Below are positions 58,448 through 64,000 of a stretch of 64,000 nucleotides of DNA, in pieces. This DNA comes from Neoscytalidium dimidiatum. Its lineage: Eukaryota > Ascomycota > Dothideomycetes > Botryosphaeriales > Botryosphaeriaceae. How positions within the stretch are numbered: the stretch's first letter is position 1; each line of letters begins with the position of its first letter. The stretch covers positions 868,001 to 932,000 of the forward strand of contig CM074699.1 in the NCBI GenBank assembly GCA_037367355.1, written 5' to 3'. A program made the position numbers and the translations under genes. The notes beneath the pieces are model-generated. The model did no database searches, was not told where the DNA came from, and saw only the letters and a program-made list of their open reading frames with translations.

Positions 58448-60404
58448 CTACCGGTATCGGCCACGTCGATCATCGCGCTCATAGATGACTTCGCGCTCGT
58501 AGTAGTCGTACTCCTTCGGAGGCTTGGGAGGGGCCTCGATCTTCTTGCGCTCATATTCAATCTCGCGTATGCGTTGTCGGCGCTCGCGGCGAATATCGTC
58601 AGAAATCTCCACGAGTTGCAAGACATCTTCCTGCCGAACGGTTAACAGCACTCTAATAAACAAACCCAGGCGACTTACATAGCGCAAGTACTCCATGACA
58701 TAGAAAAAGTAGTCCGTCTCCTCGTAGTCATAGCCCATAACCTCAATCGCCTCTTTGATGACCAAGTCCTTGGTAATTTCCGTCCACATGTCCGCAGGCT
58801 TGGGCTTCGGCGGCGGCGGCGCAGGCGCAGGTGCTCCCCAATCAGTTGCATACTCGCGGTCATCCGCGAGAAACTTAGATCGCCGGACGCCATTGTAGCG
58901 TTGCCAGGTAACCTCCTGGCTTCCACCGCCAACGCCTTCCATCCGAACACGATTCGTTCCCGGCGGAACATCGACAATGGCCCAATCTTTGGTTGCGCCG
59001 TTGTGAGCTTCGCCGATGTAGGCGCGTTCCATAGCCTTGCGGTTGTAGTAATCGGCTTCGGCATCGATGTCCCATTCGTCGACAACCTTCCTTCTAGGAA
59101 CACTGGCGGAGCGGCGACGACTAACAATCTCGACGTCGTCGTGCGGTGCCCTACGCTCCTTCACGTCTCGCTCGAAGATGATGTCCTCGTCATACGACTT
59201 GCCATTCTCACCTCTGACTACGGTTAAACCTATTTGTAAGGGGAACAGGATACACAGCTTACCTTCGGTTGCGAATAGAGATTTCGAGAGTTTCGTCCTT
59301 GGGAGGTGAAGGAGGAGGAGGGGGTGGTGTTGGCGAGCGTGCTCGTTCGACGCCTGCTGAAGTTAGACTTGAGGCAAAATTGAAAAACAAATGCGACCTA
59401 AACCCACCATGGTCGATATGACGGTGATGTGTGATGATTTCCTGAACAATTGGGGGCCTGACGATGGGTTCCGGCGGCGGGGGCGGGGGCGGGGGAGACG
59501 GAGGCAGTTCGGGACTGGGCGACCTCTCAGTGCGCCTGATGATGATTTCTTGCTTCTCCGGTGGCGGCGGTGAAGGAGGTGGAGGCGGGCGTCTTCTGAT
59601 GACGAATTCTTCCTTCTCTCTGGCAACAAGATCGCCCTTGTGAGATGACGGCGCTCTAGAAGGCGCTCTATGCCGGGGCGGACCTTCTGACTCAGTCCTG
59701 CGGATGCTGATTTCCTCCTTCTCAACCTCGCGAGGCCGAGGAGGCGGGCCGCCTTCGTGGCGTCGTATCCTGATCTCCTCGCGATCAGCTTCACTGGGTG
59801 GAGGGCGAGATCGTGCGCCTTCGCCGCGGCGGAAGACGATTTCTTCACGATCAAGTTCACGTGGCTTCGGTCTGGGTGGTGGCGGTGAGCGCTCCTCATG
59901 CCTGAAAATTATCTCCTCGCGCTCACGCTCACGAGGCTTGGGTTTGGGAGGCGGAGGCGATCGCTCCTCACGTCGGATTATGTATTCCTCACGCTCCACG
60001 GGTCCGCGAGACTTGGGAGGGGGAGGGGGATCGCGGCGGAAGATGATCTCTTCGCGATCGGAGTGACTGGAACGACTTGGCGGAGGCCTGTCCGATTTCT
60101 TGTCGCGAATGATGACCTCCTCCCGCTCGACCTCTTTGCGCGGCTTGGGGGGTGGAGGACTCCAATCTTCTCTCACAGTACGGCGTTCGGACACGACCAG
60201 CGGGCCAGAAGTGGTACGGCCATATTCCTCGCGAAGAAACTCGGGTTGCGGACCGGGGCGACGCACGCTGAACTCAGTGCGCGGGCCGCGGATGTCCTGG
60301 TCGAATTCATCGAAATCGCGCTGGCTGCGACGGCTGCCGCCATAGAAGTCGCGCTCGCGCTCGTCGTAGTACTCGGCGGTGGGATATGCGCGGCGGGACC
60401 CCAT
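58448..60404 (-). CDS. Proline/charge-repeat protein with a conserved C-terminal domain
   Basis: Four exons: 60404-59408, 59356-59263, 59213-58679 and 58630-58448, with introns of 51, 49 and 48 nt, joined to 602 residues. The N-terminal 330 residues hold about ten imperfect repeats of 20-26 residues: a proline run (PPPPKP), an acidic/basic spacer, then a short strand-like EREEIIIRR element. The C-terminal part is globular and well defined: EWDIDAEADYYNRKAMERAY, GATKDWAIVDVPPGTNRV, GGGSQEVTWQRYNGVRRSKF and GYDYEETDYFFYVMEYLRY. It ends in a basic, Tyr-rich tail. I recall this domain as the fungal DUF8035, not certain of the number. No enzyme motif is seen and the function is unknown. Introns 1 and 3 are multiples of three without stops. 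The exon 3 acceptor was chosen because earlier AGs lead to a stop. Confidence 0.85.
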
Positions 60405-63400
60405 GGTGGTCGGCTCAGTGAGGGGGATCGACGGGCGGGCGGGTCAAGCGATGAGCGGCCGCGGGCCAGGCGGCTGGGCTTGTCGAGGAAGTGTGGAGTG
60501 GGCGGCGAGGAACGGCGAGGATGGGGAGAGCTGCAGTGAGGGCTGGCAGACGGCGAGAGCAAACCCTTGGCTTAAGGGCAGGCCCGGATGAGGGCAGTAG
60601 GGACAGAGTTGCAGGTTTGGGCGTCGCGCTGTTGGTGGGCAGGCCTGGGTTTTGGCTTTCCCGCGAAAACGTCATTTCAGCAGCCCACCGAGTGGCTGGC
60701 CATGGCCCGCGCCCGGGCTCGCTGCCAGCTTCAGACTCCCGCAAGCACGAGGCACGAGGCACACGGTCAGCTTGCACCGCGCAGCCGCGCAGCCGCGCAG
60801 CCACCTCCGCTCCGCCAGCAGCACTATCGCCTGCTCGCCCACGCTGCGCCCGCCCTGCTTTCCTTGAGTTCGACTGCCGCAGTAGCATCAGCAGTAGAAA
60901 TCAGGCCAGGCCGCAGAACGGCGCTCCTCCGCCGTCTTAGGCGTCTACATACACTTTGCTACGGCGGGCAGGCAGCGACAGCCCTGCCACGCCCGGCTGG
61001 CTCCAGACTCGTGGCCGCGCCTTGTCGACCGTGGATCAGCCTAGTCCTCCCGCAGCGCCCGCTGTCTGCCCAACCCATCATTGCCGTTTCGCGCTTGGGT
61101 TCCAGCGGCGTGCTGCTGAGCTTTGCCCGGCTCCCAGGTTGGTTGCCGTCGCAGGGCCCGCCGCCCGCCCGCCGTCCATTCCAGCCCGCGGACCCGTGGC
61201 GTTTCAACGGCTCTTACGACACGCCCCGCTGCCAGAGATAAGGTACAGTACTCTTCCTCCAATTCCCTCGCCCGCATGTGACTCCATCGAAGCGCGCGCA
61301 CGCCCGACGAACGAGGCAGAACAGGCGCAAGGCCGGCGTCGGAGAGGGCGATGGCCGCCAATCTGCGCGATGACGATGCGCTGCAGCCCCGGCCAGCCTC
61401 TCCCCGTCTCTGGCCGGCTACGCGCCCTCTGTCTCGCCCCGGTCTCCGCATCATGCCACGCCGCCCGGTTGCAACTACGCACTCTTATAGGGTTCCCGGT
61501 CCGGGCCTCGTCCTTGCTTCACGAATCGGTTCGCCCGCCTTCTACGACCTACCACCTGCGAGCTCATGGAAGCGCCCGCCTGCCTGACCAGTGCGCAACT
61601 CCACGCCCAAGACCCAGGAGATGCCCCCATCGCTGATCCCCACGAGCCTGACTGTGGTGACCTGCATGCGCTGGTTGGCCATTGGCTTGCGTAGCGATCT
61701 CATCCGATTCGCTTTGAACGATGCGGCACCGTCATCCGACCATAGATGCCCATCTTCAAATGATTGAAATCGCTTACTTACGCACTTTCACGTGCAGCTT
61801 GCGCTTGGACAGAGTTACGCTCATATTCACTCTCCGCAAATTGACGCAGGCCCTCGATGGAAATTTAGGAGGCAGCTTTGTACAGACTCGACGAATCACA
61901 GCTTGCAAAACCCTTGATGTTCGCATCACTCGAATGAGCAGCGGGCTCTAAATCTGCTTGGTTGCATCCCTTCTTCTTGTGTTTGGTCGAGAACCAGCGA
62001 GTCAGCAACGCTCTATGCCGGTCATCCGTCGACGCCGATCAGTCGGAGCCTAGCGTTGCCACGGGTAAGATGAAAGCTCCCATCGTTTCAACTCCCCCTC
62101 AGCATATTCTCATTCGTCCTACAACGAGCCTCCAGATGTTTCAAATGCAGATTCCACTTTCCAATCGCCGATGAAAATTTTCAGCACGCCTACTGCAAAT
62201 TATGACTCCCAGGCATCTAATCCGGGACAATGTCGAAAGGGCGAAGCAGGGGCAATCGCGCATGGAAAAGCGAAGAATGGCTCAAGGAACTGGGAATGCG
62301 CTGCCTGTGGCCATGCCAGCTGCAGGCACCGGCGCCCGTGTCAAGCGCTGCTGCCTACCACACCGCATTGCCAGCAGGCACGCCAGCCACCCAACAAGTG
62401 GAGCCTCCTCTACCAACATACATACTCGAAGAAGCCCTTGAGTTCGACTGCTGACAAGCGATATGAAAGCGAGCCATGCTATGGCGCACCCAGGATTTCT
62501 CTCGTATTGTTCCGTTCCGACCTTGTAGAGTAGTCGGACATGCTATTGCAGTGTTTCTGTTGCATGCAGAGACTATGCTCTCCCACGACTTCCAGAGCGC
62601 AAGGATGTCAATACAATAGTATCACTTACTCACTTCATAATACCTTAGGTTAAGCAGGCCTACGTTACACAGACCGACTTCATCGACATTTTAAGCTCCA
62701 AGCTCTTTGAAAAGACGAACTACGACGCTTCGCACAGTTTTCTCAAATCAATGTGTAGTACGGGGGATCAAATGCATTTACCTTCGAACTTATCCGCCAG
62801 TCGACGGGAGCTGACGTAAACATCGGCTCCGTTGGACCATCAACGCCTTTTCGCGGCACAGCGACTGAAGATGGCGAAGATCAGCAGAGAGGATATGACA
62901 GCAGCACGGACAGAAGCACCAGGCGCGGTGAGATGTCACGGTTGCCAGAATCACTATTCTTCTCTTCTCATACACTTTGGCGGATGACATTGGCGGTGAC
63001 AACAACATGGCCTACGTTGTTGGCGGTGAAGAGGCCGATCCCGCCTGATCGCGGCGCCCCCATTCGACCCTTCCATGGGGAGCTGAAGCAGTCATCTTGA
63101 TGCAAATGCTCGAGCGCTTTCCGTATACTTACGCCCAAATGAACGATTCGTCTCCGCAAGGTTCGTTCATGTACGGTAGTATCCAGTCCGCTTTTGTGGG
63201 GGATTTACCCCCATACCTCTCATGTGTGCACGTGATAGCGCGCGACCTCTGTTCTTTTTCACCCTCATTCCCAGCCTTGTCCTTTGAAGCAGAAATCAGC
63301 CTCCTCAGTCGATCGGCTGACTGAAGGCCGTGGTTAGCCAAGCACGTCGCTGCGTTCACACGAAGTCATTGACTGCGAATTCCAGGCAGGAGTGCGACCT

Positions 63401-63659
63401 CTAGCTGTGCCTCCCCTTCTGTTTTGATTCCCGCCACGCGTGATCAGGCCCCAATCCAAAAGCTGCGGCGCAGCACGGCGCGTATCTACCGATCGCGCCC
63501 CTACGCTTCCGCCACGACTACTCCGACACACCAGTTGCTCATCACGTCTTGCTGAAAATCCATCTTCACTAAGCCATTCAACTGATTCATCTTCTCTGTC
63601 ACCTTTGAATTTCCCATCTCACCTTTAACGTACTCACTCTTGTAGCCTCTGTCACCAAC
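60405..63659. other. Intergenic, one unresolved open stretch
   Basis: 60.4-61.6 kb is GC-rich with long motif-free ORFs, upstream of the repeat-protein gene. A CGCAGC-type hexanucleotide repeat lies at 60778-60802. At about 62758-63100 (+) a frame after a TAG is open for about 113 codons with protein-like content (FTFELIRQSTGADVNIGSVG) but no ATG or clear splice pair. The minus strand is also open there, so I do not call it. Confidence 0.4.
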
Positions 63660-64000
63660 ATGGAAATGCCTGAGCGCTTTGTCGTCATCCACTCGATGGA
63701 TCCGGGTAGTCAATCTTTTAAGCTTCCCGAAAAAAACGTAACCAGCTACCACGTAAGATCTATATCTTCTCCGCAATCTAGCCACTTGCAGGGCATCAAC
63801 TCATTAATCAACGCATTAGGCACTCGAGACTTACATTCACGGATCCTTTGGCAAGCTTCCTGCCTACTACAATCTGCATGTGCACTATCGAAAGCGCTGC
63901 ACTGGCCAAAACGAGCTGGATCCCCCGTCCTTTGATAAACAAATCGAAGTCAACAATGTCGTTCCATCCACTGCAATTGAGCTCCATTTCTACGTTTGCT
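63660..64000 (+). CDS. 5' part of an unrecognised gene running off the right edge
   Basis: Exon 1 is 63660-63752 (MEMPERFVVIHSMDPGSQSF, phase 0). A 67-nt intron (GTAAGA to TTAG) follows, then an exon open from 63820 to the window end (ALETYIHGSFGKLPAYYNLH, then RKRCTGQNELDPPSFDKQIE). Both exons have a convincing protein composition and the junction keeps the frame. I do not recognise the family. No signal peptide is seen, so it is probably intracellular. The ATG has an A at -3 and sits in a C/T-rich leader. Confidence 0.65.

Overview
The window is nuclear DNA of a filamentous ascomycete (Pezizomycotina). Its genes carry short introns (about 48-140 nt, one of 335 nt) with GTAAGT/GTGAGT-type donors, CTAAC/CTGAC-type branch sites and AG acceptors. 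The protein families (Zn2Cys6 and TALE factors, PTH11/SAT4-like rhodopsin fold, HET domain, GH18 chitinase, isocyanide synthase) point the same way. The sequence does not let me name a species or class.

Left part (1-15 kb). The tail of a gene enters from the left edge. It is followed by a secreted-protein gene that looks broken and by a small frame-disrupted coding relic. Next comes a Ctr-type copper transporter (minus strand) whose upstream region holds several matches to fungal copper-response elements. Beside it is a compact three-gene block: a DIT1/PvcA-type isocyanide synthase (minus), divergent from a CYP56/Dit2-like cytochrome P450 (plus), followed by a DHA1-type MFS exporter (plus). 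This is the gene content of the yeast dityrosine pathway (DIT1-DIT2-DTR1): one enzyme modifies the amine of tyrosine, the P450 couples the product oxidatively, and the MFS protein exports it. The copper transporter next door is a contextual curiosity, not proof of a shared role.

Middle left (15-30 kb). I find no intact gene. A HET (heterokaryon incompatibility) domain gene can still be read in pieces at 16.8-18.3 kb. It is broken by stops and frameshifts and is split inside the HET domain by a putative solo LTR of 473 bp. From 25 to 30 kb the DNA is GC-rich, full of microsatellites and without recognisable genes. It lies upstream of a TALE homeodomain transcription factor gene that has its own TATA-like box.

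Right half (30-64 kb). Intact gene models, well spaced: TALE homeodomain factor, secreted tyrosinase, an unrecognised acidic/Arg-rich protein, a seven-TM rhodopsin-fold protein, a coiled-coil protein with a small Cys cluster, an F-box-like fragment, a small secreted protein with four exact-length 20-residue repeats, a secreted GH18 chitinase, a Zn2Cys6 regulator with seven exons, a proline/charge-repeat protein with a conserved C-terminal domain (recalled as DUF8035), and the 5' end of an unrecognised gene at the right edge.

The main points of interest are the dityrosine-type cluster beside a copper-regulated transporter, the LTR-split HET relic, the broken secreted-protein gene, the 20-residue repeat protein, and five introns that are multiples of three and free of stops. 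All exon boundaries were read by eye and checked for phase. No similarity search was run.
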